Source of the DNA: an uncultured Clostridia bacterium
GTDB taxonomy: Bacteria; Bacillota; Clostridia; TANB77; CAG-508
Reading direction: 5' to 3'
Assembly (NCBI GenBank): GCA_934122155.1
Contig: CAKOVX010000011.1
Location: forward strand, 1 to 29,842
Length of the DNA stretch: 29,842 nucleotides
Position numbers and translations under genes: made by a program. Of the stretch, positions 15,843 through 24,657 are shown one piece after another; the first letter of the stretch is position 1; the number at the start of each line of letters is the position of its first letter. The notes under the pieces were generated by a model. It worked only from the letters and a program-made list of their open reading frames with translations. It did not search any database and was not told where the DNA came from.

Positions 15843-16763
15843 TTGGAAAAACAAAAAATCTATGAATTACTAACAAATGAAATCAAAGAAGGTATAGTAA
15901 AAATAGATGAACCAATGAAAAAACATACCAATTTTAAAATTGGTGGAAATGCAGATATTCTTGTTATAGCAAAAAGCATAGAAGAAATAAAATATATTAT
16001 AAAATTTTCAAAAGAAAATAATATACCACTTACTATACTTGGAAATGGAAGCAATGTATTAGTATCAGATAAAGGAATAAGAGGTATTGTATTACAAATA
16101 GGATTAAGAGAAATAAAAGTAGAAAAACAAGAAAATGCGTTAATAGAAGTTGATGCAGGAGTTATGCTAGGAGCTTTAGCGCAAATTTTATTAAAACAAA
16201 GTGTTTCAGGTTTTGAATTTGCAGCAGGCATTCCAGGTAGCATAGGTGGAGCAATACGAATGAATGCAGGAGCATATGGTGGAGAAATGAAAGACATTGT
16301 AAAAAATGTTACTATACTAAATGAAAAAGGCGAAATAAATATCCTTACAAACGAAGAATGTGAATTTTCATATCGCCATAGTAGATTTACAAATTCAAAA
16401 GAAATAATTATAAAAGCAACATTAGAGCTACCATATGGAAACGAAGATGAAATAAAGGCAAAAATGGATGAATATGCTCAAAGTAGAAAAGAAAAACAAC
16501 CACTAAATTTGCCATCAGCAGGAAGTACATTTAAAAGAGGAACAGACTTTATTACAGCAAAACTAATTGATGAATGTGGACTTAAAGGGTATACTTCAGG
16601 AGATGCACAAGTTTCAACACTTCATGCAGGTTTTGTAGTCAACTTAGGAAATGCTACTGCACAAGATGTTTTAAATGTAGTAAATCATGTAAAACAGGTA
16701 GTATTAGAAAAAACAGGCAAACAAATTGAATTAGAAATTGAATTATTAGGAGAAGGGATTTAA
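15843..16763 (+). CDS. murB: UDP-N-acetylenolpyruvoylglucosamine reductase
   Basis: MurB reduces UDP-GlcNAc-enolpyruvate to UDP-MurNAc in peptidoglycan precursor synthesis, using FAD and NADPH. The 306 residues are typical of the shorter Gram-positive type. Visible features are the FAD-binding LGNGSNVLVSDKGIRG near 63-78, FEFAAGIPGSIGGAIRMNAGAYGGEM near 122, SYRHSRF, and the catalytic Ser228 in SAGSTFKRG. The start is TTG 15843 behind AAAGGAGGAA. It heads an operon in which yvcK begins three bases after its stop. Confidence 0.97.
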   Translation: MEKQKIYELLTNEIKEGIVKIDEPMKKHTNFKIGGNADILVIAKSIEEIKYIIKFSKENNIPLTILGNGSNVLVSDKGIRGIVLQIGLREIKVEKQENALIEVDAGVMLGALAQILLKQSVSGFEFAAGIPGSIGGAIRMNAGAYGGEMKDIVKNVTILNEKGEINILTNEECEFSYRHSRFTNSKEIIIKATLELPYGNEDEIKAKMDEYAQSRKEKQPLNLPSAGSTFKRGTDFITAKLIDECGLKGYTSGDAQVSTLHAGFVVNLGNATAQDVLNVVNHVKQVVLEKTGKQIELEIELLGEGI

Positions 16764-16766
16764 GCA

Positions 16767-18308
16767 ATGAAAGGTTTTTTTAAATGGTTTAGTAATAGTA
16801 CTAAAATGAAAAGATGGATATTATTGATATTAATAGGAATTGTATTAGCATGTTATGGAATGTCTAGTATTTTAACAGCTGACAGGTTGGATTTTTGGCC
16901 ACTTGCTAAAATTATAGCATGTTTTGTTGTAGGCTTTGTGTTTGCAATTTTAGGAATGATTCATATGCAAAAAAGAACTCTAGAATTACTAGTACAAGAG
17001 ACTGACAATAGGGTGGAAAATGAAGACACAAAAGTTAATACATTAATATACAATAAAAAAGTATATGATCAAGGACCTAAAATAGTAGCAATAGGCGGCG
17101 GAACCGGGTTAGACTCTGTTTTAAGAGGTTTAAAAAATTATACAGATAACCTAACAGCAATAGTTACTGTATCAGACTATGGAGAAATTACTCCAGAATC
17201 AAGAAGAGAATTAGGAACAATGCCACTAGATGATATAAAAGAAAGTTTAGTAGCACTTGCAAAAGATGAAGAATCAATGGATAAAATTATGAACATGGAG
17301 TTTTCAAAAGGAAAATTAAGAAATTTATCTTTTGGAGACATATATTTATTAGGAATGAAAGAACTATATGGAGACTTTGCAAAATCTGTTGAACAAACTA
17401 AAAATGTATTAAACATTACAGGAAGGGTATTACCAGTAACTTTAGAGCCAATACAAATTTGTGCAGAGCTAGAAGATGGAACAGTAATAGAAAGTAGAGA
17501 TAAAATCCCTGAAATAGTAAATTCAAAAACTAGTAAAATAAATCGTATATTTATAAACCCAACAAACTGTAAAGTAGCACCAGGGGTAATAGAAGCAATT
17601 GAAGAAGCAGATGCAATTGTTATAGGACCTGGTAGTTTGTATACTAATGTCATTCCAAATCTTTTAGTAAACGGTGTAGCAAAGGCAATAAAAGAAAGCC
17701 AAGCATTTAAAATATATGTAAGCAATATAATGACAACAACTGGCCAAACAGATAACTACACATTATCAGATCATATTAAAGCAATAAATGACCATGCAGG
17801 TAAAGGAGTTATAAAATACTGTATTTATGATACAGGAGAGCTAATTCCAGAATATATTAGAAAATATAATATGCAAGGACAAGAGCTAGTACAAATAGAT
17901 ACAGCAAAAGCAAAAGAACAAGATGTTTATTTAATGCAAAGAGATTTATCTTATGTAGTGGATGGACGCATACGTCATAACCCAGAGGCAATTGCAGCAT
18001 CAATTATTCAATTGATTTGTGATGATTTAAAATTTAAAGATATGCAAAATGACACAAAGTATGTATTATTAAATGATAGATTAAAAGAGGCTAAAAAATC
18101 TCTAAAAGAAGACAAGAAGAACGACAACATGAGAAAAACTAAAAAGAAAAAAGAAAGAGGTAAAAGTAAATTCTTTGAAAAATATCAGGAAAGAATTAAT
18201 TCAATACAAGAATCTGACGAAAAACTTAAAGAAAAGCAAAAATTAGAAGAAAAGGAAAAACAAGAATTTTTAAAAAAATTAAAAAAAGAAAAAGCTAAAA
18301 AGAAGTAA
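16767..18308 (+). CDS. yvcK: YvcK-type gluconeogenesis/cell-shape factor, membrane-anchored form
   Basis: YvcK (CofD-like) proteins bind UDP-GlcNAc and link carbon metabolism to cell-wall synthesis. This 513-residue version adds two N-terminal membrane helices (about 16-35 and 46-66) before the nucleotide-binding core, which opens with IVAIGGGTGLDSVLRGLKNYT near 107. VIGPGSLYTNVIPNLLV and the downstream core are well conserved. The usual DDGGSSGRLR loop is replaced by SDYGEITPESRR, and HSLGNL by LSFGDI. The last 75 residues form a Lys/Glu-rich coiled-coil tail. murB-yvcK linkage is normal, but rapZ and whiA, often adjacent, are not here. The glycogen enzyme downstream fits a carbon-storage context. 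Confidence 0.87.
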   Translation: MKGFFKWFSNSTKMKRWILLILIGIVLACYGMSSILTADRLDFWPLAKIIACFVVGFVFAILGMIHMQKRTLELLVQETDNRVENEDTKVNTLIYNKKVYDQGPKIVAIGGGTGLDSVLRGLKNYTDNLTAIVTVSDYGEITPESRRELGTMPLDDIKESLVALAKDEESMDKIMNMEFSKGKLRNLSFGDIYLLGMKELYGDFAKSVEQTKNVLNITGRVLPVTLEPIQICAELEDGTVIESRDKIPEIVNSKTSKINRIFINPTNCKVAPGVIEAIEEADAIVIGPGSLYTNVIPNLLVNGVAKAIKESQAFKIYVSNIMTTTGQTDNYTLSDHIKAINDHAGKGVIKYCIYDTGELIPEYIRKYNMQGQELVQIDTAKAKEQDVYLMQRDLSYVVDGRIRHNPEAIAASIIQLICDDLKFKDMQNDTKYVLLNDRLKEAKKSLKEDKKNDNMRKTKKKKERGKSKFFEKYQERINSIQESDEKLKEKQKLEEKEKQEFLKKLKKEKAKKK

Positions 18309-18331
18309 AACAAAAGACAGGGGATATACAA

Positions 18332-20359
18332 ATGAAATATGAAGATTTAAACTTTGAAAATTCACTAAAAAAGGACTGGTTATTAACAAATGGGCTAGGA
18401 GGATACAGTAGTTCTACTATTTTAGGAATAAATACCAGAAAATATCATGGACTATTAGTAGCTCCATTAAACCCTCCTGGAAATAGAAACTTAATATTAT
18501 CAAAGGTTGATGAAAGCTTTGAAAGTGGCGGACAAGAATACCCTATATATTCAAACATTGGAAAAGACTATATTTCTAAAGGATATCAATACTTAAAATC
18601 TTTTGAGAAAGAATATGTTCCAATATTTACATATGAAGTTGATGGAGCAACAATAAAAAAATATATATGTATGGAACATGGCAAGAATACAGTTTGTGTT
18701 TTATATAATATAAAAAATAACGAAAAAAGAACTAAATTTAAAATTGCACCAATTGTAAATTTTAGAGACTTTCATACAACAACACCAAATGCAACATTTG
18801 AATTAAAACAAGAAATAAAAGATACAAAAGTAAAGCTAATAATAAATAATCAAAGCCAAACACCAATATATATGAAACTATCAGAAGGAAAGTATGTAGA
18901 ACATTTTAATGATACATTTAGAAATATGTATTATTTAGAAGAAGAAAAAAGAGGGCAAGGAGCAGAAGAAAATTTAGCAGTTCCTGGTGTATTTGAAGTA
19001 AAACTAAGAGCAAATGAAGAAAAGTTTATCACATTTATTTGTTCTCTAGAAGAAAATATAGATGAACTAGACGGAAAAACTATAATAAATAAAGAAATAA
19101 TAAGAACAACTAGTGAATTATATGACTCATACTTATTAGACCCTAAAAAGGAATACAGCGACAAATATAAAACACTTATGAGAGACTACATAATAGCATC
19201 AGATAATTTTATTGCATATAGACCAGCATTTGCTTTATATACAATAATTGCAGGTTACCCATGGTTCCTAGATTGGGGCAGAGATGCTTTAATTGCATTT
19301 GAAGGAATAACATTAATACCTAGAAGATTCCAAGTAGCAAAAGAAGTATTATTAACATTTATGAGAGATATAAAATATGGGTTAGTTCCAAATGGATATT
19401 CAGGGTATGATGGAAGACCACTATACAACAGTGTAGATGCATCGCTTTTACTATTTGAACAAGTAAGAAAATATTTAGAATACACACATGACTATGAGTT
19501 TTTAAAAGAACAATTATATGATACATTAAAAAAAGTAATAGAAGCATATATAAATGGAATTGATTTAGACGGAAACAATATTCATTTAGATAATGAAGAT
19601 GGGCTGTTATCATCAGGAACTCCACAAATACAAAATACTTGGATGGATGCAAAAATTGGAGATATTGTAGTAACACCTAGAAATGGAAAGGCAATAGAAA
19701 TAAATGCACTATGGTATAATGCTTTAAAAATAATGGAAAGCTTTGCTAACTTATATAAAGAAAAAGAACTAGCTAAGAAATATGCAGAACTTGCAAAAAG
19801 ATGCAAAGAAAACTTTATAAAAGAATTCTATAATAAAAAGAGAAAAAGTTTTGATGACTTAGTAGGAGATAATTCAATAAGACCAAATCAGCTATTTGCA
19901 ATAGGATTACACTATCCAGTAGTTGAACCAAATTCAGTTGAAGCAAAAACAGCTTTTGAAACAGTTACCAAAAAATTATTAACACCATATGGATTAAAAA
20001 CACTTGCAAAAGGCGAAAAATGTTATAGAGAAATATATGAAGGTGACCAAATAAAAAGAGATATGAGTTACCATCAAGGTATTACTTGGCCATGGCTTTT
20101 AGGCATATATTCAGATAGTTTTTTGAATATAATAAATGCAGAAAAAAATAGAACTAAAAAGAAAGAATTAGAAGAGCAATATTCTAAATTCACACAAAGT
20201 GTAGAAGATACATTTTATAACGAAATGTATAATCGCTCAACAGTTGGAAGCATCAGTGAACTATATGATTCTGCAAAACCATATGAAGCCAAAGGTGCAT
20301 TTGCACAAGCATGGTCAGTAGCAGAAGTATTTAGAATTATAGAAAAGAGGAACAAATGA
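18332..20359 (+). CDS. Glycogen debranching enzyme (amylo-alpha-1,6-glucosidase)
   Basis: The 675-residue protein has the bacterial/archaeal GDE layout. An N-terminal domain begins with WLLTNGLGGYSSSTILGINTRKYHGLL near 17-43. A C-terminal (alpha/alpha)6 GH133 domain starts near 290, with YPWFLDWGRDALIAFEG (Asp314, Asp318). It should hydrolyse alpha-1,6 branches of glycogen or limit dextrins in the cytosol. The PFALYTI, YNSVDASLLLFE and AQAWSVAEVFR regions are consistent. The ATG is behind CAGGGGAT. The last four bases overlap ruvC (ATGA). No other glycogen genes lie in the window. Confidence 0.92.
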   Translation: MKYEDLNFENSLKKDWLLTNGLGGYSSSTILGINTRKYHGLLVAPLNPPGNRNLILSKVDESFESGGQEYPIYSNIGKDYISKGYQYLKSFEKEYVPIFTYEVDGATIKKYICMEHGKNTVCVLYNIKNNEKRTKFKIAPIVNFRDFHTTTPNATFELKQEIKDTKVKLIINNQSQTPIYMKLSEGKYVEHFNDTFRNMYYLEEEKRGQGAEENLAVPGVFEVKLRANEEKFITFICSLEENIDELDGKTIINKEIIRTTSELYDSYLLDPKKEYSDKYKTLMRDYIIASDNFIAYRPAFALYTIIAGYPWFLDWGRDALIAFEGITLIPRRFQVAKEVLLTFMRDIKYGLVPNGYSGYDGRPLYNSVDASLLLFEQVRKYLEYTHDYEFLKEQLYDTLKKVIEAYINGIDLDGNNIHLDNEDGLLSSGTPQIQNTWMDAKIGDIVVTPRNGKAIEINALWYNALKIMESFANLYKEKELAKKYAELAKRCKENFIKEFYNKKRKSFDDLVGDNSIRPNQLFAIGLHYPVVEPNSVEAKTAFETVTKKLLTPYGLKTLAKGEKCYREIYEGDQIKRDMSYHQGITWPWLLGIYSDSFLNIINAEKNRTKKKELEEQYSKFTQSVEDTFYNEMYNRSTVGSISELYDSAKPYEAKGAFAQAWSVAEVFRIIEKRNK

Positions 20360-20841
20360 GAATCTTAGGAATAGATCCTGGTTTTGCAATAACAGGATAT
20401 AGCATAATAGATTATATAGGCAACAAATTTAACTTAATAACATCTGGAGCTGTACTCACCAAAGCTGGTGAGTCGTTTCCACAAAGGCTATTAAAACTAA
20501 ATAATGACCTAGAAGAAATAATAGACACATACAAACCAGATGCAATATCAGTTGAAGAGTTGTTTTTTAATAACAATGCCAAAACTGCTATAAATGTAGC
20601 ACAAGCAAGAGGCGTAATACTTGTAGTAGGTTGTAGAAAAGGAGTACCTACATATGAGTACACTCCACTTCAAATAAAACAAGCAGTAGTAGGCTATGGA
20701 AGAGCAGATAAAATACAAGTACAAAAAATGGTAAAAACAATATTAAAGGTAGAAAACTTACCAAAACTAGATGATACAACAGACAGCATGGCAGCAGCAA
20801 TATGTCATGCACACTCAGCCAAATTTTCAGAAAAACTATAA
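20356..20841 (+). CDS. ruvC: Holliday junction resolvase RuvC
   Basis: RuvC nicks four-way junctions symmetrically during recombination, guided by RuvAB. The 161 residues match the family. Active-site acids are visible: Asp7 in GIDPG, Glu in SVEELFF near 67-69, and the C-terminal DDTTDSMAAAICHAH. The start overlaps the debranching enzyme stop (ATGA), with AGAGGAAC upstream. ruvA and ruvB are not adjacent, unlike the common ruvCAB order. Confidence 0.96.
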   Translation: MRILGIDPGFAITGYSIIDYIGNKFNLITSGAVLTKAGESFPQRLLKLNNDLEEIIDTYKPDAISVEELFFNNNAKTAINVAQARGVILVVGCRKGVPTYEYTPLQIKQAVVGYGRADKIQVQKMVKTILKVENLPKLDDTTDSMAAAICHAHSAKFSEKL

Positions 20842-20862
20842 ATCTAATGAAAGGAATTTGTT

Positions 20863-21867
20863 ATGGCAATATATTTGTTTTATGGTGAAGAAACATATTT
20901 ACTAGAAACACGAGTAAAGAAAATAAAAAAAGAATATCCACAACTAATATTAGGCATAAACTTTATTCAAATTGATGATACAAATGCAGAAGAACTAATT
21001 GCAGACTTAGAAACACCAGCTTTTGGATTTGACAAAAAACTAATAATTGCCAAAAACACAGGACTCTTCAAAAAAGAAAAAAAGACGGCTAAATCAGACA
21101 CAAAAAAGAAAAAAGTAGATGATACAAAACTACCTTTAAATGAAAAAATAGCCAAATATATACAAGAAAATTTAGAAGAACTAAAAGACACAGTAGACTT
21201 AGTATTTGTTGAACAAGAAGTTGACAAAAATACATTGTACCAGGCAATTGAAAAAGTAGGAGAAGTAAAAGAATTTGCGCTTTTGAAATTACCAGATTTA
21301 ATTGCAAACATAAAGAAGATAGCAGTGGCATATAAAGTAAACATAGATGATGCAACAGCAAAATATTTAGTGGAATGCTGTGGAACTAGTATGCAAGACT
21401 TGATAAATGAACTTAGAAAACTTATTGAATATAAAGGTGAAAACAGTAATATAACAAAACAAGATATAGACTTACTATGCACTAAACAGATACAAGCTGT
21501 AATATTTGACTTAACTGATAATTTGGGTAAAAAAGAAACATCAAAGGCATTAGAAGTATATAATGGGCTTATATCAAACAAAGAACCAATACAAAAAATA
21601 TTGATAACATTATATAACCATTTTAAGAAACTATATATTATAAAAATTGCAGAAAAATACAATGAAGATGCTGCAACAGCAATGAACTTAAAACCAAACC
21701 AGCTATTTTTAGTAAGTAAATATAAAACACAAGCCAGATATTTTGAAACACAAGAACTAAGAGAAATATTAGAAGCACTAATAGACTTAGATGCAAACTA
21801 TAAAGTAGGATTAATATCTTTAGAAATAGGATTAGAAGCAATACTTTGTCGTTATTGCTCAAAATAA
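20863..21867 (+). CDS. holA: DNA polymerase III subunit delta
   Basis: The delta subunit opens the sliding clamp within the clamp-loader complex. The 334-residue protein begins MAIYLFYGEETYLLETRVKK, the usual delta N-terminus. It carries the family's central region (LLKLPDLIANIKKIA, CGTSMQDLINELRKLIEY) and the C-terminal KLYIIKIAEKYN and ILEALIDLDANYK segments. A Lys-rich insert near 66-82 (KKEKKTAKSDTKKKK) is unusual. It lies 21 bases after ruvC, with AAAGGAAT before the ATG. It is the last gene of the murB operon. No clear terminator follows before the rubrerythrin promoter. Confidence 0.93.
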   Translation: MAIYLFYGEETYLLETRVKKIKKEYPQLILGINFIQIDDTNAEELIADLETPAFGFDKKLIIAKNTGLFKKEKKTAKSDTKKKKVDDTKLPLNEKIAKYIQENLEELKDTVDLVFVEQEVDKNTLYQAIEKVGEVKEFALLKLPDLIANIKKIAVAYKVNIDDATAKYLVECCGTSMQDLINELRKLIEYKGENSNITKQDIDLLCTKQIQAVIFDLTDNLGKKETSKALEVYNGLISNKEPIQKILITLYNHFKKLYIIKIAEKYNEDAATAMNLKPNQLFLVSKYKTQARYFETQELREILEALIDLDANYKVGLISLEIGLEAILCRYCSK

Positions 21868-21886
21868 ATGAAATATCAAAATTTGG

Positions 21887-21915
21887 TTGAAACACAAAAC
21901 ATTTTATGATATATT
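21887..21915 (+). promoter_or_regulatory. Sigma-A promoter of rubrerythrin
   Basis: TTGAAA (21887-21892), 17 bases, TATATT (21910-21915). No clear PerR operator palindrome overlaps it. Confidence 0.65.
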
Positions 21916-21948
21916 GTAACAGAGCAATCAAGAATAGGAGGAAAAATT

Positions 21949-22488
21949 ATGGAATTAAAAGGATCAAAAACAGAAAAAAATTTAATGGAGGCTTTCGCAG
22001 GAGAGTCACAAGCAAGAAATAAATACACATATTTTGCAAGTAAAGCAAAAAAGGAAGGATATGAGCAAATTGCTGCAATATTCCAAGAAACAGCAGACAA
22101 TGAAAAAGAACATGCAAAACTATGGTTCAAACTATTATGTGGAGGAGAAATTCCAACAACAGCTCAAAACTTAGCTGATGCTGCAGCTGGAGAAAACTTT
22201 GAATGGACAGATATGTATGATAGAATGGCAAAAGAAGCTAAAGAAGAAGGATTTGACCATATTGCATTTTTATTTGAGTCAGTTGGAAAAATAGAAAAAG
22301 AGCATGAAGCAAGATACAGAAAACTATTAGAAAATGTTCAAGATGGAAAAGTATTTGAAGCAGGAGAAATTAAAATATGGAAATGCAGAAACTGTGGACA
22401 CATTGTAGTTGGAACAAAAGCACCAGCAGTATGCCCAGTATGTGCACATCCACAAGCATATTTTGAAATAAAAGCAGAAAATTATTAA
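21949..22488 (+). CDS. rbr: Rubrerythrin
   Basis: Rubrerythrin reduces hydrogen peroxide in anaerobes with a diiron site and a rubredoxin domain. The N-terminal four-helix bundle shows the iron-ligand segments FAGESQARNKY (Glu19), ETADNEKEHAKL, and FESVGKIEKEHEARY. The C-terminal rubredoxin-like site has Cys146, 149, 162 and 165 (CRNCG, CPVCAHP). The length of 179 is typical. The ATG is behind AGGAGG. The gene has its own promoter and terminator. It indicates an anaerobic life style. Confidence 0.97.
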   Translation: MELKGSKTEKNLMEAFAGESQARNKYTYFASKAKKEGYEQIAAIFQETADNEKEHAKLWFKLLCGGEIPTTAQNLADAAAGENFEWTDMYDRMAKEAKEEGFDHIAFLFESVGKIEKEHEARYRKLLENVQDGKVFEAGEIKIWKCRNCGHIVVGTKAPAVCPVCAHPQAYFEIKAENY

Positions 22489-22490
22489 AC

Positions 22491-22534
22491 AAAAAAGTAT
22501 TACAAATTTTAACAGAGTTTGTAATACTTTTTTT
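22491..22534 (+). terminator. Terminator of rubrerythrin
   Basis: A 16-bp stem (22491-22506 with 22518-22533) around an 11-base loop, with a T-rich 3' arm and T-run. It could also act for leftward transcription. Confidence 0.9.
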
Positions 22535-22578
22535 ATTGTATAAAAAATCAAAGATTCTCACAAATTTTATGTAAAGTA

Positions 22579-22607
22579 TTCACTTTAAAAAAATATTATG
22601 GTATAAT
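22579..22607 (+). promoter_or_regulatory. Promoter of the PLC-like gene
   Basis: TTCACT (22579-22584), 17 bases, TATAAT (22602-22607). The predicted start near 22614 coincides with an upstream in-frame ATG, so translation must begin further down, at 22641. Confidence 0.6.
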
Positions 22608-22640
22608 TATTGAATGGATAAAAATGAAAGGGTGAGAAAA

Positions 22641-23252
22641 GTGCCAAATTGGAGAGTACATTTAGAAATAGCCAAAAAACTAAATGAACAAATAAAATTT
22701 AATGATGATGATTTTAATTTGTTTTTACTGGGTAATATAGCACCAGATATAAATAATGGGTATATTGTAAAGGACGTATCACATATTTATGACCACGGAA
22801 GAACACACCTTTATAAAGAACATGATGGATCCACATATGTAAATTTTTATGATAAATATAAAGAATACTTTAAAACTAATCCTGTAATATTTGGGTATTT
22901 CACTCATTTATATACAGATTATCTACTAAACAAAGCATATGACGCAAAATGCGATAAAAATCACTGGGACAAAGAAGAATGCATAAAAGTAAAACATAAA
23001 GATTTAAGGAAATATGACAAAAAATACATTGACAATACTATTATATTAAAAGATTATGAAGAAGCGGTTAAAGATTTAAACAAAATTGAAGAAGTAACAA
23101 TAGAAAAGGCTGACATATCAAAAGTAATAAACTTTTTAGATAAAAAAGAAACCGAAGGCGATACAAACTTAGAATTCTATACTTTTGAAGAACTAGATAA
23201 AGAAGTAGAAGATATAACAAACCAAATATACAAGTTTATAGAATTTAAGTAA
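22641..23252 (+). CDS. Zinc-dependent phospholipase C-like family protein
   Basis: The 203-residue protein resembles the Zn-dependent PLC/S1-nuclease-like fold. His residues and acids expected to bind metal lie in PNWRVHLEIAKKL (N-terminus), GNIAPDIN near 39, SHIYDHGRTH near 55, and FGYFTHLYTDYL near 95. No signal peptide is present, so the protein is probably cytosolic, unlike secreted PLC toxins. I chose GTG 22641, behind AAAGGGTG. The in-frame ATG 22614 has no ribosome site and lies at the predicted transcription start. The substrate is unknown. The 3' end overlaps the convergent deacetylase gene by eight bases. Confidence 0.75.
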   Translation: MPNWRVHLEIAKKLNEQIKFNDDDFNLFLLGNIAPDINNGYIVKDVSHIYDHGRTHLYKEHDGSTYVNFYDKYKEYFKTNPVIFGYFTHLYTDYLLNKAYDAKCDKNHWDKEECIKVKHKDLRKYDKKYIDNTIILKDYEEAVKDLNKIEEVTIEKADISKVINFLDKKETEGDTNLEFYTFEELDKEVEDITNQIYKFIEFK

Positions 23253-24024
23253 AAAGTTCATAGAAATTTTTAAATACATAACCTTGAGCCTTTAAATATT
23301 TTATAGAATCTTGTAAAACATCATATGTTTTATTTACATCGCCAGTATCATGCATAAGAACAACTAAGGTTTCTTTACCTTTAGCAGAATTTTTTAAATT
23401 ATTTAGTAATTGATAGTTAGAATATTTTTGCTCAGAATCTTTATTTAAACAATTCCAATCAACATAAACATAGTTAATTTTCTTAAGAACATTAACTATG
23501 TTTTTCTTTTTATATTTATAATTTGAAGACGCAAAACCATTTGGAAAACGAAAGACATGTGAACAATAATTTGAAACCCCAATAGCTTTTGAAATTTCTT
23601 CGTCAGTACATAAAATTTCATTACAAAAGCTTTCATCATCTTTATATAATAATCTATTATTGTGACTATATCCATGATTAGCAATAAAATGTCCTTCTTC
23701 ATAAGCACGTTTAACAATTTCAGGATGTTCTTTAACATGTTTGCCAACAACAAAAAATGTAGCTTTAACATTCTCTTTTTCCAATACATCTAAAACTTTA
23801 GGTGTAACTTTAGAAGTAGGACCATCATCAAAAGTTAAATAAACAACCTTTTCGGAACCATTACAAATAGAAGCAAATTTATCTTCAAAAGAAGAATCTA
23901 AAACTGCACCTCTACTTAAAGACAAAGCAAAAGTAGAGGTATCTTTTAATAAAAAGCAAAGCATTAAAATTAGTATGATAAAAATAATTATAAGACTCTT
24001 TTTTCTAAAAACAAAAACCTTCAT
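23245..24024 (-). CDS. Membrane-anchored polysaccharide deacetylase (NodB domain)
   Basis: The 259-residue protein starts with a basic end and one hydrophobic segment (about 9-26) that can be a signal anchor. A NodB domain follows: motif 1 TFDDGP with Asp66 and metal ligand Asp67, motif 2 HGYSH with His117 and His121, a variant motif 3 FRFPNG in place of RPPYG, and LVVLMHDT as motif 5. It probably removes N-acetyl groups from peptidoglycan or another surface glycan outside the membrane. In spore formers such enzymes include the cortex PdaA type, but nothing here shows sporulation control. The gene is monocistronic and convergent with the PLC-like gene. Confidence 0.9.
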   Translation of the reverse strand: MKVFVFRKKSLIIIFIILILMLCFLLKDTSTFALSLSRGAVLDSSFEDKFASICNGSEKVVYLTFDDGPTSKVTPKVLDVLEKENVKATFFVVGKHVKEHPEIVKRAYEEGHFIANHGYSHNNRLLYKDDESFCNEILCTDEEISKAIGVSNYCSHVFRFPNGFASSNYKYKKKNIVNVLKKINYVYVDWNCLNKDSEQKYSNYQLLNNLKNSAKGKETLVVLMHDTGDVNKTYDVLQDSIKYLKAQGYVFKNFYELFT

Positions 24025-24116
24025 ATAAAATTATATATGCACAAAATAAAAATATGCTATAATAATTGAAACTTTTTAATTATAATTGAGCACTATATAG
24101 GTGAAAGGAGAATAAA

Positions 24117-24657
24117 ATGAGTACTCGGAATATCCTTAGAAAATTTTGAAGAAATATATAATTTAACATATGAACGCACATTAAGATACATAATTTGCAA
24201 ATGTTCTAACATTGATGATGTAAATGATTTGGTACAAGATACATATGTAGAATTATATAGCATATTAGAAAAAAAGCAAAAAATATATTTAGAAAACTGT
24301 CAAAACTTTATAATAGGAATAGCAAAAAAGAAAATACAAAAATATTATGGAATTTTATATAAATTAAAAAATTACAACATTTATCAAACAAAAGATGAAG
24401 AAATAGAACTACCAGATGATTTTGATTTGGAAGTGGAAACAATTAAAAAATTAAATGCAGAAGCGGTATGGAAATACATTAAAAGCAAAGATATAAAGGT
24501 GATAAAAGTTTTCTATTTATACTATTGCGCAGAACTAAAAATATCACAAACTGCAAAAGAGCTAAATATGACAGAGTCTAATGTCAAAAATATTTTATAT
24601 AGAACTATTAAAGACATTAAAGAAAACGTAAAGATTGAAGGTGATATAAATGAATAA
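24117..24657 (+). CDS. ECF-type sigma factor, readable only with a +1 frame change after codon 3
   Basis: ATG 24117 lies six bases after AAAGGAG, a strong start. The zero frame reads MSTRNILRKF and stops at 24147-24149. If C24126 is skipped (ATG AGT ACT, C, GGA), the frame gives MSTGISLENFEEIYNLTYER and continues to TAA at 24655-24657 for 179 residues, a normal ECF length. Region 2 is visible (TYERTLRYIICKC, DDVNDLVQDTYVELY). Region 4 has a helix-turn-helix, ISQTAKELNMTESNVKNILYRTIK, near 140-163. The next in-frame ATG (24229) would delete half of region 2 and has no ribosome site. The final eight bases overlap the putative anti-sigma gene. Confidence 0.8.
24123..24129 (+). other. Apparent +1 recoding site ACT-CGG-A in the ECF sigma gene
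   Basis: Codon 4 in the zero frame is CGG. Skipping C24126 gives ACT-GGA-ATA and opens the sigma frame. The shift signal CGGAA is the same pentamer as at 2444-2448 in recD2. Confidence 0.6.

Noticed and set aside
24025..24116. Promoters for the ECF sigma gene and the divergent deacetylase gene
   Set aside because: Several TATAAT strings are present, but none has a -35 at 16-18 bases on the right strand. An ECF-type autoregulated promoter could not be recognised.
24229..24657. ATG 24229 as the true start of the sigma factor
   Set aside because: It has no ribosome site and would cut region 2 in half. The upstream +1 frame contains the missing part, and a strong site and ATG lie at 24106-24119.
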